Source: Pirellulaceae bacterium
GTDB lineage: Bacteria; Planctomycetota; Planctomycetia; Pirellulales; Pirellulaceae
Reading direction: 5' to 3'
NCBI GenBank assembly: GCA_026004795.1
Contig: BPJV01000006.1
Coordinates: 62,001-126,000 of the forward strand
Length of the DNA: 64,000 nucleotides
How positions within the stretch are numbered: position 1 is the stretch's first letter; each line of letters opens with the position of its first letter. Shown piece after piece: positions 45,809-55,915 of this stretch. The notes below the pieces were generated by a model. The model searched no databases and was not told the origin of the DNA. It was given only the letters and a program-made list of their open reading frames with translations. Made by a program: the position numbers and the translations under genes.

Positions 45809-47949
45809 CCTGCCCGCGCCAACTCCAATTCGCGAAGCGCTTCCACGTAATCACGGACGATGTTCAACACCTCACGGTTGTAGAAGTCCTGACGAAAGAC
45901 TTCCTTCTTGGGCAACTCGGAGTTCAAGAGCAATTCCTCTTCTTCCTGCTGAGCGTCCAGCTCGGCGCGGCGTTTCAAGAACTCGTCCCGCTGTAGTGAC
46001 ACGAACTCCTCGTTCTTCTGTTGTTCATACAGCTCGATGCGCTGGAGGAGTCGAGCGAACTCGTCCGACGTAGCCACACGCTGCTCGCTGGCCGTCCGCA
46101 GACGCGACAGGATGGCCTGGTTGATCATGCGGTAATCCACATGATCGGCACGCTGGATCTTGTCGTCCGGCAAGGCGTAGTCCAAATCGGCTTCGGCATT
46201 ATCGATGTGCGCCGTGATGGCCGGCAAAACGATGTCGCTCATCACGCCGCGGCGCTGAGTGCTGAAGCCATCGGGCAGGTAGAATTGCTGGATGGTGATC
46301 TTGATGGCCCCCATCTCTCCGGCACCGCCGAACAGCTGCTGGCCAAGATCGACCAGGCTTTGCACCGTCCCCTTTCCATGCGTTTGAGGATCACCGATGA
46401 TCAAACCGCGGCGATAGTCCTGGATGGCGCCGGCGAAAATTTCGCTAGCGCTGGCACTCCCCTTGCTGATCATGACCACCAACGGACCTTCCCAAGCCAC
46501 GCCGGCCGCTTCGTCGTCGTAGACTTCGATGTTCCCGGTCAAATCCTTGACCTGCACCACCGGACCGCGGTCGATGAACAAGCCGGTCAGGTTGATCGCT
46601 TCGGTCAACGACCCACCCCCATTGCGGCTGAGGTCCAACAGAACCGCGTCGACGCCCTCCCGCTTGAAGTCGGCCAAGATCCGGCTGACGTCGCGAGTCG
46701 TGCTGCGGAAGCCTTCCTGATTGTTCCGGGCGGCTTCCATGTCCATGTAGAAGCTGGGCAGATCGATGTAGCCAACTTTCAATGGCGTTTGTCCGTTCTC
46801 AGTGGCTCCCACCGTTACCACTTCGCTCCGCGCCGCGCTGTCCTCCAAATTGATCTTCGCCCGCACGATGTCGATGATTTTCATGTCGCCGCCCCCGGCC
46901 GGTAGCACTCCCAAACGCACGATGGTGCCTGCCGGGCCACGGATCAGCTTAACGACGTCGTCGAGCTTCATATCGACGACGTCCTCCATCTCCCCCTCCT
47001 TGCCTTGTCCCACGGCCACGATGCGGTCACCGGGCTTCAGCCGTCCGTCCTTGTCGGCCGCCCCACCGGGAACGATGCTGGTAAGCTTCGTGTAGCCATC
47101 CTCGCTGGTCAGCTGAGCGCCGATCCCCTCCAGGTTCAGGCTCATCATGATCCGGAAGTTCTCCAACGTATCCTTGGACATGTAGGACGTGTGCGGATCG
47201 AAGCTTGTGGTGATCGCCGACACGTAGAGTTCCAGCAGTTCATCGGCATCGGTCTGATGCCACCGCCGTTTCACATTCCGATAGCGGCGATGAAGCGTTT
47301 CCCGCGGGTCTTCGAACGGATTGCCGTTGAGCAGGTCGAGCGACTCGTCACGCTCCTTGCCGGAGGCGCGTTCCTTTTCGGCACGAATGCGGTCGCTTTC
47401 GAGGACCAACAAGCTGTACTTGATTTGCCGCCGCATGCGATCTTCCGCTTCCTGTTCATTGGCCGGAAAATCGATCTTGTCGCGATCGATGGCCAGTTTC
47501 TCGTCCACCGTAAAATCATGCTCCATGTCGATGAAACGGTGGGCCATCTCGACGCGTTCATCGACGCGCTGCAAGAAGCGTTTGAAGACCTTGCGGGCGA
47601 AATCCATGTTGCCGGCTTTGGCAAAGTCGTCGAGCTGTCGTTTGTCCTTAGCAAATTCCTCGATATCCGATTGGAGGAAGTACAACTTCAGCGGGTCGAG
47701 CGACCGCAGGAATTGGTGGAACGCCCGTTCGGAAATCTCGTCGTCCAACGGGTGCTTGGAAAAGTGCTGGCGATCCATCAGTTGCGCCACCGTCTTGACG
47801 ATGATCCGATCCAACGGACGGCTGTGCGTCATCTCTTCGACCAGCGGATTGTCCGGGTCGACGGCCAGGGTGACCGACGTGGCAGACAGCCAACCGGTCA
47901 GCAACAGGAGCAACAAGCAGGGCAGACGGGTAAGGCGAGACGCATGCAT
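45805..47949 (-). CDS. prc: Prc/Tsp-type carboxy-terminal processing protease
   Basis: 714 aa. The signal peptide is MHASRLTRLPCLLLLLLTGW. An N-terminal helical Prc-specific region (RAFHQFLRSLDPLKLYF) is followed by a PDZ domain (GIGAQLTSEDGYTKLTSIVP). The S41 peptidase core follows, with GSASASEIFAGAIQDYRRG (the catalytic Ser is in this segment) and HGKGTVQS (catalytic Lys). A C-terminal coiled-coil domain of the DUF3340 type ends in EALRELELARAG. The length fits E. coli Prc. It cleaves periplasmic proteins at their C-termini and trims murein hydrolases. A 260-bp gap separates it from cbiX. Confidence 0.95.
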   Translation of the reverse strand: MHASRLTRLPCLLLLLLTGWLSATSVTLAVDPDNPLVEEMTHSRPLDRIIVKTVAQLMDRQHFSKHPLDDEISERAFHQFLRSLDPLKLYFLQSDIEEFAKDKRQLDDFAKAGNMDFARKVFKRFLQRVDERVEMAHRFIDMEHDFTVDEKLAIDRDKIDFPANEQEAEDRMRRQIKYSLLVLESDRIRAEKERASGKERDESLDLLNGNPFEDPRETLHRRYRNVKRRWHQTDADELLELYVSAITTSFDPHTSYMSKDTLENFRIMMSLNLEGIGAQLTSEDGYTKLTSIVPGGAADKDGRLKPGDRIVAVGQGKEGEMEDVVDMKLDDVVKLIRGPAGTIVRLGVLPAGGGDMKIIDIVRAKINLEDSAARSEVVTVGATENGQTPLKVGYIDLPSFYMDMEAARNNQEGFRSTTRDVSRILADFKREGVDAVLLDLSRNGGGSLTEAINLTGLFIDRGPVVQVKDLTGNIEVYDDEAAGVAWEGPLVVMISKGSASASEIFAGAIQDYRRGLIIGDPQTHGKGTVQSLVDLGQQLFGGAGEMGAIKITIQQFYLPDGFSTQRRGVMSDIVLPAITAHIDNAEADLDYALPDDKIQRADHVDYRMINQAILSRLRTASEQRVATSDEFARLLQRIELYEQQKNEEFVSLQRDEFLKRRAELDAQQEEEELLLNSELPKKEVFRQDFYNREVLNIVRDYVEALRELELARAG

Positions 47950-48212
47950 AGACGTACCTTTGATTCTTGTACCGATGGGAAGGAAGTACTCAATCTTTGA
48001 GGATGGTGCAGTGTCGGTGGAGGAGCGGTTGATGTCGCAGCGATCTCCACCTGCCGCAGGACACCGCTCGACCCCCTCGATCGCAGCCTACACAGGGATC
48101 TATACAGGAATAGAGTACCCTACGGCAACGGAAACCGCAGGGTAGGGCGGTCAAGCTGCGATATTTTACCCAGTTTTGTCCGTCGGCGGCTACCTTTGGT
48201 GTTCTGCGGTAA

Positions 48213-49139
48213 TCAAGCGCCGCTGACGGCGTTGGTGGCCAGGGCCTCGTCGATCAGGTCGGTAAACGCCTGAGCCAAGGCGGGATGGGGGCCCAAGGGT
48301 GGCGCCACCAGCCATTGTTTTTCGGGATATTGCCGCGATGCGTCGCGCAACTGTTGCGTGATCTGTTCGATCAACTGACCATGGAAAAGCAGGTGAGGCT
48401 GAACGACGGCCAGCGGCCCAGGCTGGGCAGCCAACCACTCCAGCCCTTCTTGCCAATCGGGACGGCCACCGTGCAAGAAAGCGATTTGCCAACGGTCGAC
48501 GTGTTGCGCGGCCGCTCGAGCTTCGGCCCACCGGCGAAAGGTTGCTCGTGCCGCTGCGTGGCTGCTGCCCCGTCCGACCAGGAGCAATGGTGGAACCGGG
48601 CCAGAACGAGCGGCAGTATGTGGCTCGTGCGCCGCGTCTCCATCGCCAACATCCACGTTGAGACGCGCGGCAGAGTCTCCTAGCGACTGTTCGCTTGCTC
48701 TTCCCGCCGACTCACCAGCCGCTGCGGACCGTGCGGGGGCAGTTGCCGCCCACCCGCTCCGTTGCTTCACCGCTTGGGCCGCGTGCCAACACTCGATGGA
48801 GGCCAAAATGGTGGAACGATGGAATTCCAACGGGCGCGTGGCCCCGATCATCTCGAGGCCGTACCGTCCGGCTGCCTCCTCGACCGCACAGGGAATATCG
48901 CGCAGCGCATGGCCTGCAGTAAACAGCAAGGCGGGGACCACCAAGACGCGATGGACGCCGGCACCTGCCAGAGCCTCCATCGCGCGCGGAATATCGGGCT
49001 GTGCCAGCTCCAGGAACGCCGGTTGTAGCGGTCGCGGGGCTACCCGCTCTGCCACCGCGGTTGCCAATCGACGGAACTGCTCTTGCCCCGTGGCACTACG
49101 CGTCCCGTGGCCGACCAAGAGAATCCCGATAGTTGCCAT
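48213..49139 (-). CDS. cbiX: CbiX/SirB-type chelatase, duplicated domain
   Basis: 308 aa. The N-terminal half is a complete CbiX domain: ILLVGHGTRSATGQEQF, LVVPALLFTAGHALRDIP, with the two metal/porphyrin histidines. The C-terminal half repeats the fold (LLLVGRGSSHAAARATFRRW, VVQPHLLFHGQLIEQI), but the first histidine is replaced by Arg. An Ala/Arg-rich insert joins the halves. The family inserts Co or Fe into sirohydrochlorin on the route to cobalamin or sirohaem. Only the first half seems catalytic. No other tetrapyrrole gene is close. Confidence 0.87.
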   Translation of the reverse strand: MATIGILLVGHGTRSATGQEQFRRLATAVAERVAPRPLQPAFLELAQPDIPRAMEALAGAGVHRVLVVPALLFTAGHALRDIPCAVEEAAGRYGLEMIGATRPLEFHRSTILASIECWHAAQAVKQRSGWAATAPARSAAAGESAGRASEQSLGDSAARLNVDVGDGDAAHEPHTAARSGPVPPLLLVGRGSSHAAARATFRRWAEARAAAQHVDRWQIAFLHGGRPDWQEGLEWLAAQPGPLAVVQPHLLFHGQLIEQITQQLRDASRQYPEKQWLVAPPLGPHPALAQAFTDLIDEALATNAVSGA

Positions 49140-49458
49140 AAACTGCCTCGATGGACGAGGTTAACGGATGACGGAAAGCCGCTAACGATGTCGTGGATTG
49201 ACGCATCGTTCCGTCGGCATTACACTCGCCGACTTAATTGAAAGCAAGAGTAGCAAGAGTTACGCCCCTCGGTGCGCCCCAGCTGCACTGGCACGGCGAT
49301 TGAGCGTGCGGCCACTTGGATCACCCGATTGGGGCGGTCGAGCCGCCAACGCTCTGCTGGCTCGGAAAGGGGGGCCTGCGTGTGCCCTGCTTCGGTTGCA
49401 AGTTTCTTAACGTTATAAGTCTACACGATCTCGATCTACCGGAGGCTGGAGAGGCCAA
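49140..49458. other. Divergent region upstream of ppdK
   Basis: About 320 bases between cbiX (minus) and ppdK (plus). It contains the candidate promoter at 49198-49226 and a leader of about 230 bases with no other gene. The ribosome binding site GGAGG lies about 15 bases before the ppdK ATG, and a closer AGAGG is also present. Confidence 0.5.
49198..49226 (+). promoter_or_regulatory. Candidate sigma70-type promoter of ppdK
   Basis: TTGACG (49198-49203) and TACACT (49221-49226) are separated by exactly 17 bases. The match to consensus is five of six and four of six. It would give a leader of about 225 bases. Confidence 0.4.
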
Positions 49459-52098
49459 ATGTCACCAAAAAAGATGATCTATTATTTCGGCAAGACACGT
49501 TGTGAAGGCACAGGAGTTGGTAAGGACATCCTTGGGGGCAAAGGTGCCAACCTTGCCGAAATGACGTCGATCGGATTGCCGGTTCCCCCCGGTTTTACGA
49601 TCACCACGGAGGTGTGCGACTTGTACTACAAGGCGGGGCAGAAGCTTCCGGACGGCCTGATGGACGAGGTGCGTGCCAATGTGGCCACGCTGGAGGAGGA
49701 ATTGGGCAAAAAGTTCGGTGACGATACCAATCCCTTGTTGGTGTCGGTGCGCTCGGGGGCGGCCATCTCCATGCCCGGTATGATGAACACGATTCTCAAC
49801 CTGGGGCTCAACGATGTGTCCACCGCAGGGTTGGCCAAGGCGACCAACAACGAGCGGTTTGCCTACGACGCTTACCGTCGGTTGATCAACATGTTCGGTG
49901 ATGTGGTCATGGGGGTCGAGCACGAGCACTTCGAAAAAGCGTTCGATGAGATCAAGGCGAAGTACAACGCCGCCAAAGATACCGATGTCCCGGCCGAAGG
50001 ATTGAAGGAGCTGTGTGAATCGTACAAGGCCGTCTACAAATCCCACACCGGCGAAGATTTTCCACAGGACCCGCTGGGGCAGTTGGAGAAGGCCATCGAA
50101 GCGGTCTTCAAGAGCTGGATGACCGACAAGGCGGTCAAGTACCGTGAGATCGAAGGGATTCGCGGACTGTTGGGAACCGCCGTCAATGTGCAGTCGATGG
50201 TTTTCGGCAATATGGGCGAAGACTCCGGGACGGGCGTCGCATTCACCCGCAATCCGAACACGGGCGAGAACAAGTTCTTTGGCGAGTTCCTCATCAATGC
50301 GCAAGGGGAAGACGTCGTTGCCGGTATCCGCACGCCCCAGCCGGTCGAGGAAATGGTCCATTGGAATGAGCCGGTTTACAATCAGCTGCTCGAAATCAAG
50401 GACAAGCTCGAGTCCCATTACAAAGATATGCAGGATATCGAGTTCACCATCGAGCGTGGTACGCTGTACATGCTGCAGACGCGGACTGGTAAGCGGACCG
50501 CGCAGGCGGCGGTGAAGATCGCTTGCGACATGGTCCGCGAGGGGCTGATCGACGAGAAGACGGCGGTCTTGCGCGTCCCGGCGTCCGACTTGACGCAGTT
50601 GCTGCTTCCCAGTTTTGACCCCGATGCCTGGGCGAAGGCAGAGAAGATCGCCAAGGGGCTTCCGGCGTCGCCGGGTGCTGCCGTAGGGAAGCTGGCCTTC
50701 ACCGCCGCCGACGCCAAGGCCCGGGCTGAAAAGGGTGAGAGCGTGATCCTGATCCGCAAGGAGACCAGTCCCGAGGATGTCGACGGCATGCATGCCGCCG
50801 CTGGGATCTTGACCAGCACCGGCGGGATGACCAGCCACGCGGCGGTCGTCGCTCGCGGTTGGGGCCGTTGCTGCGTCGCTGGAGCCGGCGAGATCAAGAT
50901 CGATGCTGCCAACCAGGTCGCCGAAATCAAAGGTAAGAAATACGGTCCGAATGATACGTTGAGCATCAACGGTACGACGGGCGAAGTGGCTGCCGGGGAA
51001 GTTCCCACCGTTCCGGCCCAGCTATCGGGCGATTTTGCCCAGTTGATGGAGTGGGCCGACAAATTCCGTAAGCTCCGCGTGCGCACCAATGCCGATTCGC
51101 CGGAAGACAGCCAGAGGGCACGCCAGTTCGGTGCGGAAGGGATCGGTTTGTGCCGTACCGAGCACATGTTCTTCGGAGGGGAGCGTACGTTGGCCATCCG
51201 CCAAATGATCGTGGCCAAGGATGAGCAGGCGCGTCGCGCAGCGCTGGCCAAGCTGTTGCCCTATCAGCGCGACGACTTTATCGGCATCTTCAAAGCGATG
51301 GATGGGCTGCCAGTAACGATCCGGTTGCTGGATCCACCGTTGCACGAATTCGTGCCCCACGACGAACAAGGGCAACAGGAGTTGGCCAAGGAACTCGGTG
51401 TTCCGGTCGAAGAGATCAAAGCGCGCGTCAATGCCTTGCATGAATTCAATCCCATGCTCGGTCACCGCGGTTGCCGTCTGAGCATCACCTACCCGGAAAT
51501 CCTGGAAATGCAGGTCACTGCGATCGTCGAAGCGACGATCGAGTGCCGCAAGCAAGGGGTTGATGCCAAGCCGGAAATCATGATACCCCTTGTCGGGCTG
51601 GAAGCCGAATTGAAGCTGCTGCGTCAAAAGACGCTGGAGACCATCGAGAAGGTGAAGAAGGATAAGCAGGTCGCCGAAGACCTCAATATCCTCATCGGCA
51701 CCATGATTGAGGTTCCCCGCGCCGCGTTGACCGCCGACGAAATCGCGCGGCAAGCCGATTTCTTCAGCTTCGGTACCAACGACCTGACGCAGATGACGTT
51801 TGGTTTCAGTCGCGATGATATCAACAGCTTCTTGCCTCACTATTTGGCCAAGGAGATCCTCCTGGTCGATCCGTTCCAATCGCTCGACACCCGCGGCGTC
51901 GGGCAACTAGTCGACATGGCCGTGAAGAAGGGGCGGGCAACACGCGACAATATCAAATTGGGTATCTGTGGCGAACACGGTGGCGATCCGGCCTCCATTC
52001 AGTTCTGTCACCAGGTGGGACTGGATTATGTAAGCTGCTCGCCATTCCGCGTGCCGATCGCGCGTTTGGCCGCTGCGCAGGCTGCCCTCCGCGGCTGA
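49459..52098 (+). CDS. ppdK: Pyruvate, phosphate dikinase
   Basis: 879 aa, the usual length. The nucleotide-binding domain begins YYFGKTRCEGTGVGKDILGG. The phosphohistidine domain has TGGMTSHAAVVARGWGRCC with catalytic His about 460. The PEP/pyruvate TIM barrel ends with FFSFGTNDLTQMTFGFSRDD and the GICGEHGGDP cysteine at about 837. It reversibly converts pyruvate, ATP and phosphate to PEP, AMP and pyrophosphate, serving glycolysis or gluconeogenesis. The gene is monocistronic and codon usage looks optimised. Confidence 0.97.
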   Translation: MSPKKMIYYFGKTRCEGTGVGKDILGGKGANLAEMTSIGLPVPPGFTITTEVCDLYYKAGQKLPDGLMDEVRANVATLEEELGKKFGDDTNPLLVSVRSGAAISMPGMMNTILNLGLNDVSTAGLAKATNNERFAYDAYRRLINMFGDVVMGVEHEHFEKAFDEIKAKYNAAKDTDVPAEGLKELCESYKAVYKSHTGEDFPQDPLGQLEKAIEAVFKSWMTDKAVKYREIEGIRGLLGTAVNVQSMVFGNMGEDSGTGVAFTRNPNTGENKFFGEFLINAQGEDVVAGIRTPQPVEEMVHWNEPVYNQLLEIKDKLESHYKDMQDIEFTIERGTLYMLQTRTGKRTAQAAVKIACDMVREGLIDEKTAVLRVPASDLTQLLLPSFDPDAWAKAEKIAKGLPASPGAAVGKLAFTAADAKARAEKGESVILIRKETSPEDVDGMHAAAGILTSTGGMTSHAAVVARGWGRCCVAGAGEIKIDAANQVAEIKGKKYGPNDTLSINGTTGEVAAGEVPTVPAQLSGDFAQLMEWADKFRKLRVRTNADSPEDSQRARQFGAEGIGLCRTEHMFFGGERTLAIRQMIVAKDEQARRAALAKLLPYQRDDFIGIFKAMDGLPVTIRLLDPPLHEFVPHDEQGQQELAKELGVPVEEIKARVNALHEFNPMLGHRGCRLSITYPEILEMQVTAIVEATIECRKQGVDAKPEIMIPLVGLEAELKLLRQKTLETIEKVKKDKQVAEDLNILIGTMIEVPRAALTADEIARQADFFSFGTNDLTQMTFGFSRDDINSFLPHYLAKEILLVDPFQSLDTRGVGQLVDMAVKKGRATRDNIKLGICGEHGGDPASIQFCHQVGLDYVSCSPFRVPIARLAAAQAALRG

Positions 52099-52823
52099 GC
52101 GGGCGACACGTTGGAAACCGAAAGCCGAAAGTCTCCTTTGGCGGTGCCTTCGCGTACCGCCGAGTGGCCTCGGTACATCGGTGACGGCAGTTCTTGCCAC
52201 GGCGAAATGCTCTCGTTCCCAGGCTCCGCCTTCCAGTATTTCTCGTTCCCAGGCTCCGCCTTCCAGTATTTCTCGTTCCCAGGCTCCGCCTGGGAACGCT
52301 CCGCAATAGAGGCTCCGCCTCGCAAAGTTGCAGGCGGAGTCTGCACGGTACTAACTTCCTAAGCACCCTAAGCAGAGCCTGAGCAACAGAAAGCGGGGTA
52401 AGCGGTGCTGCCTGAGTTTTCTCGTTCCCAGGCTTTGCCTGGGAACGCTGTGCAATAGAGGCTCCGCCTCCCCGTAGTGCAGGCGGACCCTGCACGGCAC
52501 CGGCTTCACTAGACTGGGGCTGAGCACTAGATCGAGCAGATGAGTGCAATCAGAAGCAAATCGAACGCCGTGCAATGGCCAACCGTAGTCTCGGGTCCAG
52601 ATCGAGAGTTCTCGCGCGGAACCCGGGATCCAATTGCCTGCCAAGAACTGGTTTTTGCGCAAGACATTGTCGGTTGAACTGTGGTGGTCGCTGGAAGCCA
52701 ACCGGTCTTTGCGGAAGTTGCATCAGGAATAGCTATTGAATGATCGGTGGCCAGAGGCGATAGGGTTATTACTCACCGCGTCCGGTCGGCTTGATCACGT
52801 TGGTGGTCGTAGGAAACTAGCGA
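52099..52823. repeat. Intergenic region with 'GTTCCCAGGC' repeat modules
   Basis: About 725 bases without a gene between ppdK and the esterase. It holds two modules of the palindrome GTTCCCAGGC-TCC-GCCTGGGAAC type. The first (52211-52350) starts with a perfect 30-bp unit repeated at 52211 and 52241 and a third, partial copy at 52271 that completes the palindrome; the conserved tail AGGCTCCGCCTC and GCAGGCGGA follows. The second is at 52418-52505. Related modules recur at about 55535, 60535, 62345 and 62553. Confidence 0.8.
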
Positions 52824-53708
52824 CTACTTGAGAGCCGACTCGGTTTCCGCTTCCACGTGGGGAGTCGCTAAATGCTCATCGAACCACTCCAGCCAGGCAG
52901 CAAGTGCTCTGTCGGCCGCTTCGCCAGCGAAGCCGTGGCCTGCGCCTGCGATTACCAACAGCCTGGTCTCCACGCCGGCTGTTTCGAGTGCCTTCACCAT
53001 CTTTTCGCTGTGCCACAAAGGAACCAGCGTATCCTGATCTCCGTGAATGAGTAGGGCGGGAGCATCATCGGCGGAGACCTGAAGCAGTGGGGAGAAGTCC
53101 GGTGCTTTTTCCACCTCGAACTTTAAGGCGGGAAATCGCCTGGGGAATTCGTCGTCCTGAACGTAAGGACGCAGGTCGGTGGGGGGGAAGTAGGCTACCA
53201 CGGCCTGCACGCGGCTGCTGGTGCCCTCTACCGGATCCGTACTGTTTGGATCGCCATCGTCGCCCGTGGTGCCAAGCATCAACGCGAGATGGCCTCCGGC
53301 ACTCCAGCCACTGGCTCCCAACCGATTCGGATCGACACCCCACTGCTGGGCATGCAGGCGAATGAAGCGTACCGCACGGCGCACGTCGGGTACGATTTCC
53401 GGAATGACGAACTTGGGGCTGCTGCCGTGCCGCACCGCAAACACCGTGTAGCCTCGATCCAACAGCGGGCGCAAAAAGTCAATCTCTTGCTCCGGCGGCA
53501 TCCAGCGCGATACCCATCCGCCGCTGACGATGAACAGCACGCCTGCTCCGTTGGCATCATCGGGCTGCAGCACGTCGAACGTCAGCGCCATGCCCGCCTT
53601 GTGGCCGTAGACGACATCTGCTTGCACGGTGGTCTGGGCGCGGCCGCGCAGTTGGACGCAGCACAGGATGGTACTCAGTGCGACGAGGACTGTCCCTCGA
53701 ATGTTCAT
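52824..53708 (-). CDS. Exported alpha/beta hydrolase (esterase/lipase)
   Basis: 294 aa from the ATG at 53708 with GAGGAG seven bases upstream; the frame is open 36 codons further. The signal peptide is MNIRGTVLVALSTILCCVQL. The fold is an alpha/beta hydrolase of the BD-FAE/acetyl-esterase group: GVLFIVSGGWVSRWMPPEQE, the nucleophile elbow GASGWSAGGHLALML (Ser in GWSAGG), an acid in LIHGDQDTLVPLW, and His in GAGHGFAG. It probably removes acyl groups from polysaccharides or small esters in the periplasm. It lies at the edge of the repeat-rich region. Confidence 0.88.
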   Translation of the reverse strand: MNIRGTVLVALSTILCCVQLRGRAQTTVQADVVYGHKAGMALTFDVLQPDDANGAGVLFIVSGGWVSRWMPPEQEIDFLRPLLDRGYTVFAVRHGSSPKFVIPEIVPDVRRAVRFIRLHAQQWGVDPNRLGASGWSAGGHLALMLGTTGDDGDPNSTDPVEGTSSRVQAVVAYFPPTDLRPYVQDDEFPRRFPALKFEVEKAPDFSPLLQVSADDAPALLIHGDQDTLVPLWHSEKMVKALETAGVETRLLVIAGAGHGFAGEAADRALAAWLEWFDEHLATPHVEAETESALK

Positions 53709-54069
53709 CGCGATCTCCTCAACAATCGATGCGTTCAGCCGAACACTGGTAAACAAAGCCCATGGTGAGCAGCGCTGGAAATCCTCGGGGGCGCTAGCTG
53801 GCTTGCCAACCGCCAATAGGAGAACGGAGCGGAGTCTGAGACGGTACTGTAGCAGTTATTGTAACTCGATTCTAACGGACCTATTGGACCATCCGCCTGA
53901 AATCGCTTCTCCGTCTTCCCGCCATTGGGGTTTTCCATCGAGGGGTGAGAACCGGTGTGGCTACGCCGCTCCTTTTTCTCTCTTCACACACCGCGCAACT
54001 TCGCTTCCTGGGGAAATCTCAAAACTCTTCCAGCACCACCGGCGAAATCGTGCGACGTTTCAAGTCGAC

Positions 54070-54543
54070 CTGCATGGCCCTATGGAGGCACAGCTGTGGT
54101 TCGTTTGTTGCTTACTCAAAGAGGTTGGACAGCGCGAATGTTCTCCGAACTGATCAGGGCGGGACGTCCGCAGCGCCATCTGTGTGTGATTGTTGATGGT
54201 GTTTTCGGGATTCTGAGAAAGGGGGCACCGTGGCGCGACCTTTCTAAAAAGCTGGTGTCCTGGTCAACCGTTCGGAGGCTATTTGATAAATGGAATTCGG
54301 ACGGCATGCTCGACGAATTCCTAGGGCTTCTGCGACAGGCGTTGATCGATAGCAGCAAGATCGAGGACGATTTGGGGTGAATCGACGGAATTATTGATCA
54401 CGCTTATCAAGGTGTTGGTGACGGAGGAAAAAAGGGCCCCGGAGGAACCGCCCGATTCGGCGCAAGACCGCTCTTACGCGGGACGCCGAGACCCACATTC
54501 TCTGTGACGGCCAAGGCCATTCCACCACCACTGCGCGTTTTTG
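54070..54543 (+). pseudogene. Decayed IS5-type transposase (DUF4096 N-terminal part)
   Basis: The first part is in one frame to 54380: AGRPQRHLCVIVDGVFGILR and GAPWRDLSKKLVSWSTVRRL, matching the DUF4096 N-terminal half of IS5-group transposases. A stop follows. Similarity then continues in a second frame (DHAYQGVGDGGKKGP) and a third (THILCDGQGHSTTTARF), which correspond to the GGKKG and KIHLLCDGQGHP segments around the first catalytic Asp. The remaining DDE region is absent, replaced by the repeat array starting near 54548. Terminal inverted repeats were not found. Confidence 0.75.
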
Positions 54544-54547
54544 TACC

Positions 54548-55445
54548 CACCTCCCCCGTGAGGATCACACCATCACGGACCTAATCCGCGCTGATCCATC
54601 AACGCCTTCTTCCCCACCTCCCCCGTGAGGCTCACACCATCACGGACCTAATCCGCGCTGATCCATCAACGCCTTCTTCCTCACCTCCCCCGTGAGGCGA
54701 ATACCAACACAGGCATTTCCTCCACCCCACCTTCCCGACTCACGGGGAGGTCGGCTCGGGAATTACCACTACACGATCCAAGCGAGCCGGCGCAGAGACC
54801 ACCACCAAGCGATGCTTCACCAACGATTCCCGAGCCGGGAGGGGGCCACATGGCGCAGCGGTTCCCGAGCCGGGAGGGGGCCTAACGACGCAGTTTCGCC
54901 CGAAAGCCTTGCCGAAGAGCCCTCCCCCGGCTCCGCCGACCCCTCCCGTTGGAAAAGTCTGGTTATTGAGTAGCTTTGCAAGCCGTGGTTTTTCCAACGG
55001 GAGGGGTGGGAAGACTTGGAATGCTCACCTCGTGCGTTGCCTTATGCTAGGGCGTCTCACAGCTGTCGCCTTCTTCCCCACCTCCCCCGTGAGGCGAACA
55101 CCAACATAGCCATTTCCTCCAACCCACCTTCCCGCCTCACGGGGGAGGTCGGCTCGGGAATTACCACCACAGGATCCAAGCGAGCCGGCGCTGAAACCAC
55201 CACCAACCGATGCCTCACCAATATTCCCGAGCCGGGAGGGGGCCACAAAACTCCGTTTTGCCCGAAAGTCGTGCCGAAGAGCCCTCCCCCGGCTGCGCCG
55301 ACCCCTCCCGTTGGAAAAGTCCGGTTATTGAGTAGCTCCCCGATTCACGGTTTTTCCAACGGGAGGGGTAAGGGTGATTTTGGAACTGCGTCGCCCCCTC
55401 CCGTCCTTCTTCGATGTTTTCTATTAGCGCGGGTTTACTCATAAG
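54548..55445. repeat. Composite palindromic repeat array, block 1
   Basis: Begins with two 67-bp tandem copies (starts 54548, 54615, third start 54682) based on CACCTCCCCCGTGAGG. Two composite units follow, each made of a B hairpin, a linker, one or two C modules (CCGAGCCGGGAGGGGGCC) and a D hairpin. B is a perfect 17-bp inverted repeat in the second unit (55080-55096 with 55133-55149). D is a perfect 18-bp inverted repeat (54939-54956 with 54990-55007; 55301-55318 with 55352-55369). Both use the linker type with GAATTACCAC. No gene is supported inside; frames that cross it are translations of the repeats. Confidence 0.88.
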
Positions 55446-55534
55446 TTGTGATGGAACCACGACGGAGGGGTGGGGAGTTTGGGAGCTGTGTCGAGGACTT
55501 CCGTTGCACAAGTTTGCTGCCTCGTTTGCCTCGT

Positions 55535-55760
55535 TCCCTCGTTCCTAGGCTCTGCCTGGGAACGCGCTGCATCAGAGGCTCTGCCTCGCGATCCCTTGCG
55601 ACCGCATAAAGCCCCGCCATGGGTGACTCCAACTGGCGATGCGCAGGCGGAGCCTGCCAGCAACATCTGGTTCCCAGGCAGAGCCAGGGAACCAGAGATA
55701 TTGAGTAGCTTCGCCATTCGCGGTTTTTTCCCACGGGAGGGATGGGGAATAAAAAACTCG
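55535..55760. repeat. GTTCCCAGGC-type repeat module with partial D element
   Basis: Two facing copies of the GTTCC(C/T)AGGCTC-GCCTGGGAAC palindrome, with the conserved AGAGGCTCTGCCTCGCGATC arm and a GCAGGCGGAGCCTGC arm between them. A remnant of the D hairpin follows (ATTGAGTAGCTTCGCCATTC near 55690-55720). Nothing coding is seen from 55446 to 55915. Confidence 0.75.
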
Positions 55761-55915
55761 GCCATCCCCCGTCCTTCGAACTGCCCGTTTCACGTTAGTT
55801 CACGCACAAGCTTCAATGGAACCACGATGGGAGGAGTAGAATACGGTTCTGATGCCACGGACGATCTCGAAAAGGAAATGCCAATCGAAGAGGAAGGACG
55901 GTAGGCAGGCGAGGC

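Noticed and set aside
49462-50838. 458-codon minus frame opposite ppdK
   Set aside because: Shadow of a highly conserved gene; no independent motif or start signal.
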